Shown piece by piece: positions 1 to 7,935 of a stretch of DNA of 7,935 nt. The stretch lies in the NCBI GenBank assembly GCA_016869895.1, contig VGDC01000075.1, positions 1 to 7,935 of the forward strand. The letters are read 5' to 3'. Positions within the stretch are counted from its first letter, which is position 1. Each line of letters starts with the position of its first letter. Below the pieces are notes generated by a model, which was not told where the DNA came from, searched no databases, and saw only the letters and a list, made by a program, of their open reading frames with translations. Both the position numbers and the translations under genes were made by a program. This stretch comes from Alphaproteobacteria bacterium. Lineage in GTDB: Bacteria; Pseudomonadota; Alphaproteobacteria; Rickettsiales; VGDC01.

Positions 1-1239
1 ACCCGCCGGAAGCCCTTTACCCTCCGCTGTCGTCAGCAGGTTCTCCACCACCTTGGGAGAGAGCGCGACCGTGGGTGCGGACATATTCTGAGCTGGCGTG
101 GGCGTAGCCGTCGCTTGTGGCGTTGTGGCAGTTGGCGCAGGCATGGGCTGTGGCTGCGGAACTGTCGGTTGAGTGGTTTGTGGCTGAGGTGTCGACGACG
201 GAACAGCCACTTGCTGCGCCACGGGCGTTTGCGGTGTCGGTGTCTGCGCGGGTGTTCCAGCAGGAAGCACGGTTGGTTTCGCTGGTGAATCCGTTGGGTG
301 CAATATCACGGCGGGTTGCTTCGCATAGATCGCATAGGCCGCTTTCTGCGCGACGGTATCGACAATCGTCTGGGCGGGGTTTGGCGTGGTTGGCACTCCG
401 GCGCTTTGCTGCGGCTGCGCAGAATTGACCGGTGTTTGCACTCCAGTTGGCTGCGATGGAATGGGCTGCGCTGCGACGGGTTGAACAGGCGTGATTGCTG
501 CGTTAGGCGCGCTGACGGGAGCGGCCGGGGCTGCACCAGTCGGCATTGCTTGCGGCATCTCCATGATGCGCACTTGCAGCTGCATACCGGGGCGGAGCAT
601 GGCTGGCGTGAGGGGCGGAGCAGCCTGCGGCAAGGGTTTTCCTGCCGCATCCAGCAACGGTTGCGTGAGTTTGGTGAGAATTTCCTCGGTTCTCGCCGTC
701 ACCATCGGGCGCAGGAGCACGGCAGGAAGCGTTTGCGCAGCGGTGATGCTGAGCTGGCTGGCGGCCACCGCGCGGTTACTCACCGCCGCTTGCACCGCCG
801 CATCCGGCTGGGTTGCGGTGGTCGGACGCGCCGACATCTCGATGACCTGTGCGGTGGGGCGGGCGACCTCACCGGGATGCTGGGGATTCTGCCCTGCCGC
901 TTGCTGGATATACTGGCTGACGGGCTTGCCATCCACCGTCAATATCCGCACGGTGGGCATGGAATCGGAGGTGACGGGCTGCTCGACGCGCACGGTGACT
1001 TGCGCATTCCTCGGCAAAGCCACGGAGCTTTGCAGCACCAGTTTCACGGCGGCGGTCTCTAAAGTGATATTGCCCTTCGCATCCGCCGCTGTGACCGTGC
1101 CGGAAAGGACACTGCCGCTGGCGATGGATACTGCGGGTTGGGTCGTCGGCTGCTGGCCTACACCCGCCGCACCTGCCGATGCGCTCGTCACCCGCGGGGA
1201 ACTGGCGGAGGATGGCGGTATGGAAGGCGTTTCGACCAC
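1..1239 (-). CDS. FliK-like flagellar hook-length control protein, 5' part (runs off window)
   Basis: A 413-codon frame stays open from a GTG at 1239 to the window edge, so only the N-terminal part is seen. GTG is chosen because an in-frame TGA lies at 1252-1254, a perfect GAGGTGA ribosome site ends 7 nt before it, and the first in-frame ATG is only at codon 94. No signal peptide or membrane segment is visible. Residues 41-86 look like a small beta-rich module (GSVLSGTV...GNITLE...KLVLQ...ALPRNAQVTVRVE). A second short motif, LRPGMQLQVRIMEM, is at 216-229. Residues 230-390 are low-complexity, dominated by Pro, Gln, Ala and Thr, as in the spacer part of FliK ruler proteins. The gene starts 22 nt after flhG, in a flagellar operon. 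In the family, FliK measures hook length and switches FlhB export specificity; its C-terminal Flg_hook domain would lie beyond position 1 and is not seen. The family call is therefore inference. An unrelated Pro-rich flagellar protein is the alternative. Confidence 0.6.
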   Translation of the reverse strand, partial: MVETPSIPPSSASSPRVTSASAGAAGVGQQPTTQPAVSIASGSVLSGTVTAADAKGNITLETAAVKLVLQSSVALPRNAQVTVRVEQPVTSDSMPTVRILTVDGKPVSQYIQQAAGQNPQHPGEVARPTAQVIEMSARPTTATQPDAAVQAAVSNRAVAASQLSITAAQTLPAVLLRPMVTARTEEILTKLTQPLLDAAGKPLPQAAPPLTPAMLRPGMQLQVRIMEMPQAMPTGAAPAAPVSAPNAAITPVQPVAAQPIPSQPTGVQTPVNSAQPQQSAGVPTTPNPAQTIVDTVAQKAAYAIYAKQPAVILHPTDSPAKPTVLPAGTPAQTPTPQTPVAQQVAVPSSTPQPQTTQPTVPQPQPMPAPTATTPQATATPTPAQNMSAPTVALSPKVVENLLTTAEGKGLPAG

Positions 1240-1246
1240 GGCGGCA

Positions 1247-1253
1247 TCACCTC
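1247..1253 (-). promoter_or_regulatory. Shine-Dalgarno site of the fliK-like gene (decides GTG start)
   Basis: On the minus strand GAGGTGA is a full match to the anti-Shine-Dalgarno core and is followed by a 7-nt spacer and GTG at 1239. The site itself is nested in a two-codon frame, ATG AGG TGA, at 1247-1255, and an ATG at 1245-1247 overlaps it but opens only a 19-codon frame. These ATGs lie too close to, or inside, the site to be its proper start. Confidence 0.65.
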
Positions 1254-1261
1254 ATAGGGGT

Positions 1262-2068
1262 TTAGGTCTTCACCATCAGTTTAACAGAAAGCGCCGCTGC
1301 ATCCACCGCTGCCGTCGCGCCTGGGGCTTTGACGATGATGGGTTTCTGGCTGCGGATGGCATCCTTCACCTTGGTATCGCGGCGGATGATGCCAGCCAAA
1401 GGTGGAATGAATTTCAGGAAGCTATGACACGCCTTGCTTATGGCGGCATAGGTGCGCTCGCCTTCTTTCAGGGTCGCCGCCTGATTCACCACGATCTGGA
1501 TTTCCGGCCGTGGTTGTTTCTGCGCGGAAAGCTTGATGAAGGCATAAGCATCCGTCATGGAAGTCGGCTCATCCGTCAGCACCACGAGGCAACGCTTGGC
1601 GATGGCGGAAAGGGAGCGCACATGCTGCTCCACGCCTGCACCAAGGTCGATGATGACGAGGTCATAATTCTCGGAAAGCTCCAATAACTGGCGTTTCACG
1701 TCTTCCAGACGCGCACCGCCCAGCGTGCCGAAACCGCCGGAGCCGGAACGCCCGGCGATGATGTCGAGCTGTTCGCCTTCATAGGGCATCACGGCATCGG
1801 CAAGGGTAATCTTCCCCGCGAAGACGCTGGCGAGGTCGTTCTTGGGGGTGAGGCCGAGTTGTACGTCGATGTTCGCCAATCCGATGTCGCCATCGAACAG
1901 CAATACGCGGCGGCCAGAACGGGCGATATGCATCGCCAACGTGATGGAGAGCCAAGTCTTGCCCACGCCGCCCTTGCCGGAAGCGACGGCGATGATGTTA
2001 TCCCCTTGCGGCAGAGCCACAGGCTGTGCGGGTTTCTGGGAATCCTTCAGTCCGGTCGTATCATCCAT
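1262..2068 (-). CDS. flhG: FlhG (FleN/YlxH), MinD-type ATPase controlling flagellar number
   Basis: 268 aa, usual size for FlhG. It is a SIMIBI/MinD-family ATPase. The deviant Walker A is GKGGVGKTW at residues 31-39, with signature Lys32 and Lys37. The Walker A' region around 56-73 carries Asp59 and Asp61 (LFDGDIGLANIDVQLGL). Walker B is VIIDLGAGV at 138-146. The C-terminus (about 252-267) is Ala/Leu/Lys-rich and could form the membrane-binding amphipathic helix known in MinD and FlhG. The first 22 residues contain no clear DQAxxLR-type element used by some FlhG proteins to stimulate FlhF. The ATG at 2068 has GAGG 5 nt upstream, within the 9-nt gap after flhF. In polar flagellates FlhG cycles between ATP-bound membrane dimer and cytosolic monomer and limits flagellar number by acting on FlhF. 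Placement right after flhF separates it from chromosome- or plasmid-partition ParA and from division MinD. Confidence 0.93.
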   Translation of the reverse strand: MDDTTGLKDSQKPAQPVALPQGDNIIAVASGKGGVGKTWLSITLAMHIARSGRRVLLFDGDIGLANIDVQLGLTPKNDLASVFAGKITLADAVMPYEGEQLDIIAGRSGSGGFGTLGGARLEDVKRQLLELSENYDLVIIDLGAGVEQHVRSLSAIAKRCLVVLTDEPTSMTDAYAFIKLSAQKQPRPEIQIVVNQAATLKEGERTYAAISKACHSFLKFIPPLAGIIRRDTKVKDAIRSQKPIIVKAPGATAAVDAAALSVKLMVKT

Positions 2069-2077
2069 AATGGCCTC

Positions 2078-3226
2078 TCAACCTTGATAATCTTGCTTGT
2101 GTTGAATGAGCACCTGAGCGAGTTTCGCGGGGTTCACCGCCTCAAGCCCACCTGCCACCTGCGCCGAGACGGTCATATCCGCCAGCGCGATCTTCCCTGC
2201 ATCCGCCGCAGCCAGAATCGCCCCCAGACGGCGGGTGCTGTCTATCCGCGTCACGATGAGGCGTTTGAGCCCAAGGAAGGAAAACGCGCGCACGGTATCC
2301 GCCGCTTCATCGGCGTTCATGCCCGCCGCCAATACCAACACAGGCTCGATGCCGTTGAGATTAGCGAAATCCGTCAATTCCTTCAGCTCCGCGAAGGAAT
2401 AGGGGTTCGTGCCGAAACTGTCGATGACCAGTGGCACTCCAAGTTTGGATTCTTTCAAGGCCTGCCGCAGCTCGGAACGACCACTGGCGACGCCGACTTC
2501 CAGCCCCATGATTTCGGTGAAGGCCTGAAGCTGTTCGACCCCCCCTGCCCGTTTATTATCGATGGTGAGCACCGACACGGGCATCTTATCGGCGATGCGA
2601 TGGGCGCAGATTTTGGCGATGGCGAGTGTTTTTCCGACACCTGCGGGGCCGACGAGCATGATGCGCTCGCTGTTCACCGGTTCATCCAGCAACAAAGGCT
2701 TGAAGGTGAAATGGCGGGTGAGGACTTCCGTCAAACCGTAAGCCACGCCGCGCGGACTGCTTTCCAGCTTGATGTCCAAATCGCGCCCTAAACGCATCAA
2801 GGCCTCGAACAGCACATGGGGCACGGAATGGAAATGCAACAGCTGCTCCAACTCGTGCAGGAAATAGGCGTGGTCGCGGTTCTGAAGCACGGCACTGGAA
2901 GATTTCTTGTCTTTCGCCAACGGTTGCGCGCTTGCACCCTTGCCGTGCGCGGCATGGGGTGCTTTACCCTGCGCACGGGCGGTCGCCGCGAGATATTGGG
3001 CGATGCCGCCCACGGGCTCTTCGTCGTCATAATCCTCATGCCAACCTGAGGAAGCGGCAACGGCGTTCTCTTCAGCGATTTCTTCGTCCAACGCGGCGGT
3101 GACGCTGACGGACTTCCCACCCGCATCGCGCGCAGTGGAGATGATGACCGCATCCTCGCCGAGGGTCTCGCGTATCATGAGCATCGCTCTGCCCATATCC
3201 GGTGCTGTGAAGGTACGAAGCCGCAT
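2078..3226 (-). CDS. flhF: FlhF, SRP-type GTPase for polar flagellar placement
   Basis: 382 aa. The N-terminus, MRLRTFTAPDMGRAMLMIRE, is the typical FlhF opening (TF.A.dm..A...I). Residues about 45-115 are a variable, charged linker, followed by a helical N domain (about 118-180) and the NG GTPase domain. G1 is GPAGVGKT at 193-200. G2 is TIDNKRAGGVEQLQAF at 221-236, keeping Arg226 and Gln232 but not the usual DTYR. G3 is DSFGT at 269-273 instead of DTAGR. G4 is TRID at 326-329 instead of TKxD. The closing loop near 353-361 reads VSAQVAGGL rather than GQxVP. The fold is clear but nucleotide-contact motifs are eroded. FlhF marks the pole and recruits early basal-body proteins, stimulated by FlhG. 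The start lies 3 nt after the flhA stop (TAA TCT ATG) without a strong ribosome site, which suggests coupled translation. It shares the reading frame of flhA and flhG. Confidence 0.93.
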   Translation of the reverse strand: MRLRTFTAPDMGRAMLMIRETLGEDAVIISTARDAGGKSVSVTAALDEEIAEENAVAASSGWHEDYDDEEPVGGIAQYLAATARAQGKAPHAAHGKGASAQPLAKDKKSSSAVLQNRDHAYFLHELEQLLHFHSVPHVLFEALMRLGRDLDIKLESSPRGVAYGLTEVLTRHFTFKPLLLDEPVNSERIMLVGPAGVGKTLAIAKICAHRIADKMPVSVLTIDNKRAGGVEQLQAFTEIMGLEVGVASGRSELRQALKESKLGVPLVIDSFGTNPYSFAELKELTDFANLNGIEPVLVLAAGMNADEAADTVRAFSFLGLKRLIVTRIDSTRRLGAILAAADAGKIALADMTVSAQVAGGLEAVNPAKLAQVLIQHKQDYQG

Positions 3227-3229
3227 AGA

Positions 3230-5374
3230 TTATAACTGTCCTAACGTCTTGATACGCGCTTTGGCGTGGATTTCATTCTGGGAAAGCACGATAGTCGTCG
3301 GGCGGAAACGCTCGATGACGGAGCGCACATAAGGTCGCACGCCAGGGCTGGTGAGCAGCACGGGCATTTCGCCCTGCATGGCGAACTGATCGAATTTCTT
3401 GCGCACGACGTTGATGAATTCCTGCACTTTGCTGGGCGCCATGCTGAGGGTGCGCTCCCCCGCGCCGCCGCTCAGCGATTCAGCGAAGGCCTGCTCCCAC
3501 GCGCCGGAAAGAGCGACGATGGGGATATAGCCTTCCTCATTCGTGTAGGCATAGCTTATCTGGCGAGCAAGGCGCATACGTACATGCTCGGAAATCATCG
3601 TGAGGTTGCTGGTGATGCGCGAGGCTTCTGCGACTGCTTCTACAATAGCGGGCATGTCGCGGATGGAGACCATTTCCTGCAACAGGTTCTGCAACACGCG
3701 CTGCATGCCGCTGATGGTGATCTGCCCCGGAATGGTATCGGCCACCAGCTTCTGCTGGTCCTTGGGCATATCGTCGAGGAGTTTCTGGGTTTCGCTGTAG
3801 GACAGCAAATCGGACATGTTCTCCTTCACCAGCTCCGTCAGATGCGTGGTGATGACGGTCGGCGGGTCAACCACCGTGAAGTTCTTGAACAGCGCTTCTT
3901 CGCGGTAGGCATCCGCCACCCACATAGCTGGCAGGCCGAAGGTCGGCTCGGTCGTTTCTTCGCCGGGGATGCTGATGCGCCCACCAGCAGGATCCATGAC
4001 CAAGAGCATATCGGGGCGGATGTCCCCACGCCCTGCTTCCACCTCTTTCACCCGCACGATATAGGTGTTCGCGGGAAGCTGCATGTTATCCTGAATGCGC
4101 ACAGGGGGAATGACGAAGCCAAGGTCACGCGCCACCTGTTTACGGAGCGCCTTGATCTGATCCGTCAGGCGATGCCCTTTCTGGTAGTTGATGAGCGGCA
4201 GCAAGCCATAACCAAGCTCCAGACGCAGGCTGTCGATCTGCAAGGTCTCGGCGATGTCCTCCTCCGCCGGTTTGGCAGCAGGGCCTTCAATCATCTGGCG
4301 TTCAGCCGCGACCTTCTCGGCCTCGACCTTTTTCGTGGCGCGGCTGCGGAAGCCCATGAATGCCGCGAAACCAAGGCAGAGCGCGAGGATGCCGAAGGAG
4401 CCGAAGGGAATGCCCGGCAGCAAGGCCATGCCCATCATGATGCCCGACGCCACCGCCAAGGCCTGCGGCTGGGCGATGAGCTGGCCGACGACCGCTTTAT
4501 CCGCCGAACCCGCCGCACCCGCTTTGGTGACGAGCAGACCCGCGGAGATGGAGACGATAAGTGCAGGAAGCTGACTGACCAGACCATCGCCCACGCTGAG
4601 GATGGTGTAGGTGTGGACGGCTTCGGCGAATTCCATGTCCTTCTGGATGATGCCGATGAGCATCCCGCCGATGAGGTTGATGAAGGTGATGAGGAGACCT
4701 GCGATGGCATCGCCGCGCACGAATTTGTTCGCACCGTCCATCGCACCGTAGAAGGTGTTCTCGTCGGAAAGTTCCTTACGCTTCGCCTTCGCTTCTTCCT
4801 CATTCATCAAACCAGCGGAAAGGTCGGCATCGATGGCCATCTGACGACCGGGCATCGCATCCAAATTGAAGCGCGCCGCGACTTCCGCGATTCGTCCCGA
4901 ACCTTTGGTGATGACCACGAAATTGATGATGGTGAGGATGGCGAAGATGATCGCACCAATGATGGCAGAACCTGCCATCACGAAATCACCGAAGGCGTGG
5001 ATGACCTCACCCGCCGCGCCCGCACCTTTATCGCCATTGGCGAGGATGAGACGGGTGGACGCGATGTTCAGCGACAGGCGCAAAAGCGCGGTGATGAGCA
5101 GGATGGTCGGGAACGCGCTGAGGCTCAAGGGTTTATCGACGAAGAGCACCGTCATCAGAATCAGCACCGAGACGGTGATGGAGATGCCAAGCAGGAAATC
5201 GAGCAATCCAGGAGGAACGGGAACCAGAAGAACCGCCAGAATCGCAGAAACGCCAAGGGCGAAGAGAATGTCGCCGTGCTTGAAGCGGGCGAACCAGCCG
5301 CCGATGAGGCCGGCGCGATTCCCCATGGAAGAACCGGCGGCGCTCAATGTCGAAAGCTGTTTGCCATCAGCCAT
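3230..5374 (-). CDS. flhA: FlhA, flagellar type III export gate protein
   Basis: 714 aa, slightly longer than the usual 690-700, mainly through about 30 residues before the first helix. The N-terminal half is membrane: hydrophobic segments at about 35-52, 56-78, 85-111, 133-155, 222-243, 262-283, 300-320 and 322-342, the eight expected for FlhA. The cytoplasmic loop between helices 4 and 5 carries the family FHIPEP region at 168-190 (RFNLDAMPGRQMAIDADLSA), conserved and linked to proton use in export. After a charged linker at 343-375, residues about 376-714 form the cytoplasmic domain that binds chaperone-substrate complexes. The end TTIVLSQNEI at 693-702 is typical of the family. FlhA forms the nonameric ring of the export gate, coupling proton flow to secretion of rod, hook and filament proteins. 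The ATG starts 2 nt after the flbD stop with only a weak ribosome site, so translation is probably coupled. A type III virulence homologue (SctV) is excluded by the neighbours. Confidence 0.97.
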   Translation of the reverse strand: MADGKQLSTLSAAGSSMGNRAGLIGGWFARFKHGDILFALGVSAILAVLLVPVPPGLLDFLLGISITVSVLILMTVLFVDKPLSLSAFPTILLITALLRLSLNIASTRLILANGDKGAGAAGEVIHAFGDFVMAGSAIIGAIIFAILTIINFVVITKGSGRIAEVAARFNLDAMPGRQMAIDADLSAGLMNEEEAKAKRKELSDENTFYGAMDGANKFVRGDAIAGLLITFINLIGGMLIGIIQKDMEFAEAVHTYTILSVGDGLVSQLPALIVSISAGLLVTKAGAAGSADKAVVGQLIAQPQALAVASGIMMGMALLPGIPFGSFGILALCLGFAAFMGFRSRATKKVEAEKVAAERQMIEGPAAKPAEEDIAETLQIDSLRLELGYGLLPLINYQKGHRLTDQIKALRKQVARDLGFVIPPVRIQDNMQLPANTYIVRVKEVEAGRGDIRPDMLLVMDPAGGRISIPGEETTEPTFGLPAMWVADAYREEALFKNFTVVDPPTVITTHLTELVKENMSDLLSYSETQKLLDDMPKDQQKLVADTIPGQITISGMQRVLQNLLQEMVSIRDMPAIVEAVAEASRITSNLTMISEHVRMRLARQISYAYTNEEGYIPIVALSGAWEQAFAESLSGGAGERTLSMAPSKVQEFINVVRKKFDQFAMQGEMPVLLTSPGVRPYVRSVIERFRPTTIVLSQNEIHAKARIKTLGQL

Positions 5375-5376
5375 GA

Positions 5377-6789
<1,413 letters not shown>

Positions 6790-6806
6790 GACGCGAAGTC
6801 CTTAAC

Positions 6807-7595
6807 TTATTTGAAATACTGCACGCGGCTGACGGGCGGCAGGATGGTGTTGAGCAGAATCTCCAGACGGCGCGGGTTCTCTTGCTTGCCGATGGAGACG
6901 ACCGAGCGGAGGAAGAGGGATTTCACCAGCATCTCCTCGGCGGAATTGCGTTCTAATTTGGCTGCGAGCGGCCCGAAGACACCGTATGCAAGCAAGGCGC
7001 CGTAGAAGGTCGTCAACAGTGCAAGCGCCATCGCAGGGCCGATTTTCGAGGGGTCATCAAGGCTGCCGAGCATCTGCACCAAGCCGATGAGCGTGCCGAT
7101 AAGACCCATCGCGGGAGAGACTTCCGCCATCTTGCGTAGGATGGACGCCGACTGCAGGTGTCGCTCGCTGGAGGCATACATATCCTGACGCATCACGCGC
7201 TCGACATCCGCCACTTCCACGCCATCGACGACCATCGACAGCCCTTTATAGAGAAAACGGTTGCTCTCATGGCTTTTCACTTCCGCCTGAATGCCGAGCA
7301 GGCTTTTCTTGCGTGCTTCATCGGCCAGCCAAAGCATCTCCTTCGCCATTTCTTTCGGGTTCTGGCTTTTGCGGAAGACGTGATGGAACACGACTTTCGG
7401 CATGCCGAAGACCTCGCCGAAGGAATAGCTGGCCAAGGTGACACAGAGCGTGCCGCCCAGCACGATGAGCACAGAAGGCCAATCCCAATACGACGCCAGC
7501 GAATCACCGCTATAGGCGATGGCGACGCCGATGATGAGGAAGGTCAGGCCGATGCCGACTGCGGTCGAGAAATCTTTGCGGAATGCGGTTGCCAT
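6807..7595 (-). CDS. motA: MotA/PomA-type flagellar stator subunit
   Basis: 262 aa, close to PomA (about 254) and shorter than E. coli MotA (295). Four hydrophobic segments at about 14-30, 38-58, 157-176 and 186-210 flank a cytoplasmic loop at 60-155. The loop has a basic-acidic pattern like the PomA rotor-contacting stretch: Arg95, Lys96, Lys97, then Glu105. Helix 3 reads SPAMGLIGTLIGLVQML (160-176) and helix 4 begins with GPAMALALLTTFYGALLAYG (186-205), both PomA-like, including the Thr195-Thr196 pair. The stator normally pairs with a MotB/PomB ion-binding partner, absent here, so coupling to H+ or Na+ cannot be decided. The gene follows fliN by 15 nt in the same frame and precedes flbD by 17 nt; its ribosome site (GGA 5 nt before ATG) is weak. 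ExbB/TolQ is excluded by the four-helix layout and loop. Caulobacter, as I recall, lacks a stator gene at this position. Confidence 0.92.
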   Translation of the reverse strand: MATAFRKDFSTAVGIGLTFLIIGVAIAYSGDSLASYWDWPSVLIVLGGTLCVTLASYSFGEVFGMPKVVFHHVFRKSQNPKEMAKEMLWLADEARKKSLLGIQAEVKSHESNRFLYKGLSMVVDGVEVADVERVMRQDMYASSERHLQSASILRKMAEVSPAMGLIGTLIGLVQMLGSLDDPSKIGPAMALALLTTFYGALLAYGVFGPLAAKLERNSAEEMLVKSLFLRSVVSIGKQENPRRLEILLNTILPPVSRVQYFK

Positions 7596-7610
7596 AGGAA
7601 TCCGTCCAGA

Positions 7611-7892
7611 TTAGCGTTGATCGGCTTTGATGATTTCCGTCATCGTCACGCCGATACGGTCTTCCACCACGACCACCTCGCCACGGGCGACCAAGCGGTT
7701 GTTGACGTATATCTCGATCGGCTCACCGACCTTCTTGTCCAGCTCGACGACCGCGCCGCGACCCAGCTTCAACAGCTGGTTCACCTGCATGGTCGTTTTG
7801 CCGAGCACCACCGACACCTGCACGGGAATGTCCGATACGGCATCAAGGCTGACATTGTTCTCATCTCCGCTCGCATAATCATTGTCTGCCAC
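7611..7892 (-). CDS. fliN: FliN, flagellar motor switch (C-ring) protein
   Basis: 93 aa, essentially just the SpoA (surface presentation of antigens) domain. A short acidic start (residues 1-16, MADNDYASGDENNVSL) is followed by DIPVQVSVVLGKTTMQVNQL at 21-40, then LGRGAVVELDKKVGEPIEIYVNNRLVARGEVVVVEDRIGVTMTEI at about 43-87, the hallmark FliN core. It is shorter than E. coli FliN (137 aa), but the extra length there is in the non-conserved N-terminus, so this one is complete. With FliM and FliG, FliN forms the rotor C-ring that sets rotation direction and docks the export ATPase complex through FliH. The start is a GTG at 7892, chosen because AGGAGA lies 6 nt upstream and an in-frame TGA at 7911-7913 closes the frame. 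It is the first complete gene of the run; fliH or another basal-body gene would be expected just upstream. Confidence 0.95.
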   Translation of the reverse strand: MADNDYASGDENNVSLDAVSDIPVQVSVVLGKTTMQVNQLLKLGRGAVVELDKKVGEPIEIYVNNRLVARGEVVVVEDRIGVTMTEIIKADQR

Positions 7893-7935
7893 GGGTCTTC
7901 TCCTGATAATTCACGTTAGAATGTTTTACTATAAG
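7893..7935 (-). other. AT-rich stretch upstream of fliN; end of previous gene or promoter region
   Basis: This 43-nt piece is clearly richer in A and T than the rest of the window. Stops on the minus strand are TAG at 7929-7931, TAA at 7916-7918 and TGA at 7911-7913. The remaining frame is open from the edge to a TGA at 7879-7881, overlapping fliN. An upstream gene such as fliH could end at any of these, and the window does not show which. The hexamer TATAGT at 7928-7933 resembles a -10 element, but any -35 would lie outside. Confidence 0.35.
7899..7904 (-). promoter_or_regulatory. Shine-Dalgarno site of fliN (supports GTG start)
   Basis: On the minus strand AGGAGA is followed by a 6-nt spacer and GTG at 7892. 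No ATG lies in frame between the TGA at 7911-7913 and this GTG, so the site fixes a non-ATG start for fliN. Confidence 0.7.

Noticed and set aside
374..398. TGGCAC followed by TTTGCT on the plus strand, suggesting a sigma-54 promoter.
   Set aside because: Spacing is about four bases too long, and it points against the operon inside coding sequence.
298..1687. Two overlapping long plus-strand frames (298-1062 and 491-1687) over the fliK-like gene and flhG.
   Set aside because: The composition is anomalous (His/Arg/Gly-rich or Cys/Ala/Trp-rich), there is no domain-like sequence, and the opposite strand has a continuous frame with a strong ribosome site in operon context.
1262..2068. Reading the MinD-like ATPase as a plasmid or chromosome partition ParA.
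   Set aside because: It directly follows flhF within a flagellar operon and there is no ParB gene or parS-like site nearby.
1859..2791. A 310-codon plus-strand frame across flhG and flhF.
   Set aside because: Also codon-register antisense to both genes, explained by avoidance of the same three codons; His/Arg-rich and unrecognisable.

Overview
The window is one co-directional block of flagellar genes, all on the minus strand and read from high to low coordinates: fliN, motA/pomA-type stator gene, flbD, flhA, flhF, flhG, then the start of a fliK-like gene that runs off the left edge. Base composition is moderately GC-rich by eye, and the genes almost completely avoid TTA, CTA and TCA codons. 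The mix points to an alphaproteobacterium. FlbD, a sigma-54 activator with a worn-out receiver domain, is an alphaproteobacterial flagellar regulator. FlhF plus FlhG indicate a polar-flagellum lineage (Rhodospirillales- or Micavibrio-like) rather than a typical Rhizobiales or Caulobacter genome. The exact genus cannot be read from the sequence.

Layout on the minus strand. 7893-7935 is a short AT-rich stretch upstream of fliN; it may be the end of the preceding gene or a promoter. 7611-7892 is the switch protein FliN. 6807-7595 is a four-helix stator protein of the PomA/MotA type. 5377-6789 is FlbD. 3230-5374 is the export-gate protein FlhA. 2078-3226 is the SRP-type GTPase FlhF. 1262-2068 is the MinD-type ATPase FlhG. 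1-1239 is a 413-codon open frame, GTG-started and cut by the window edge. It is rich in Pro, Ala and Gln and best explained as a FliK-like hook-length protein. Gaps between genes are 15, 17, 2, 3, 9 and 22 nt, so there is no room for promoters between them and I see no terminator. A single polycistronic message with translational coupling is the simplest reading.

How they work together: FlhF and FlhG set where and how many flagella are built. FlhA is the core of the type III export gate. The FliK-like protein would measure the hook and switch export specificity. FliN is in the C-ring switch complex and the stator protein supplies torque. FlbD ties late gene transcription by sigma-54 RNA polymerase to assembly.

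I did not find a convincing undescribed system. The points most worth a second look are the partial FliK-like gene, the eroded G motifs of FlhF, the receiver of FlbD that lacks key phosphorylation residues, and a lone PomA-type stator gene placed between fliN and flbD.
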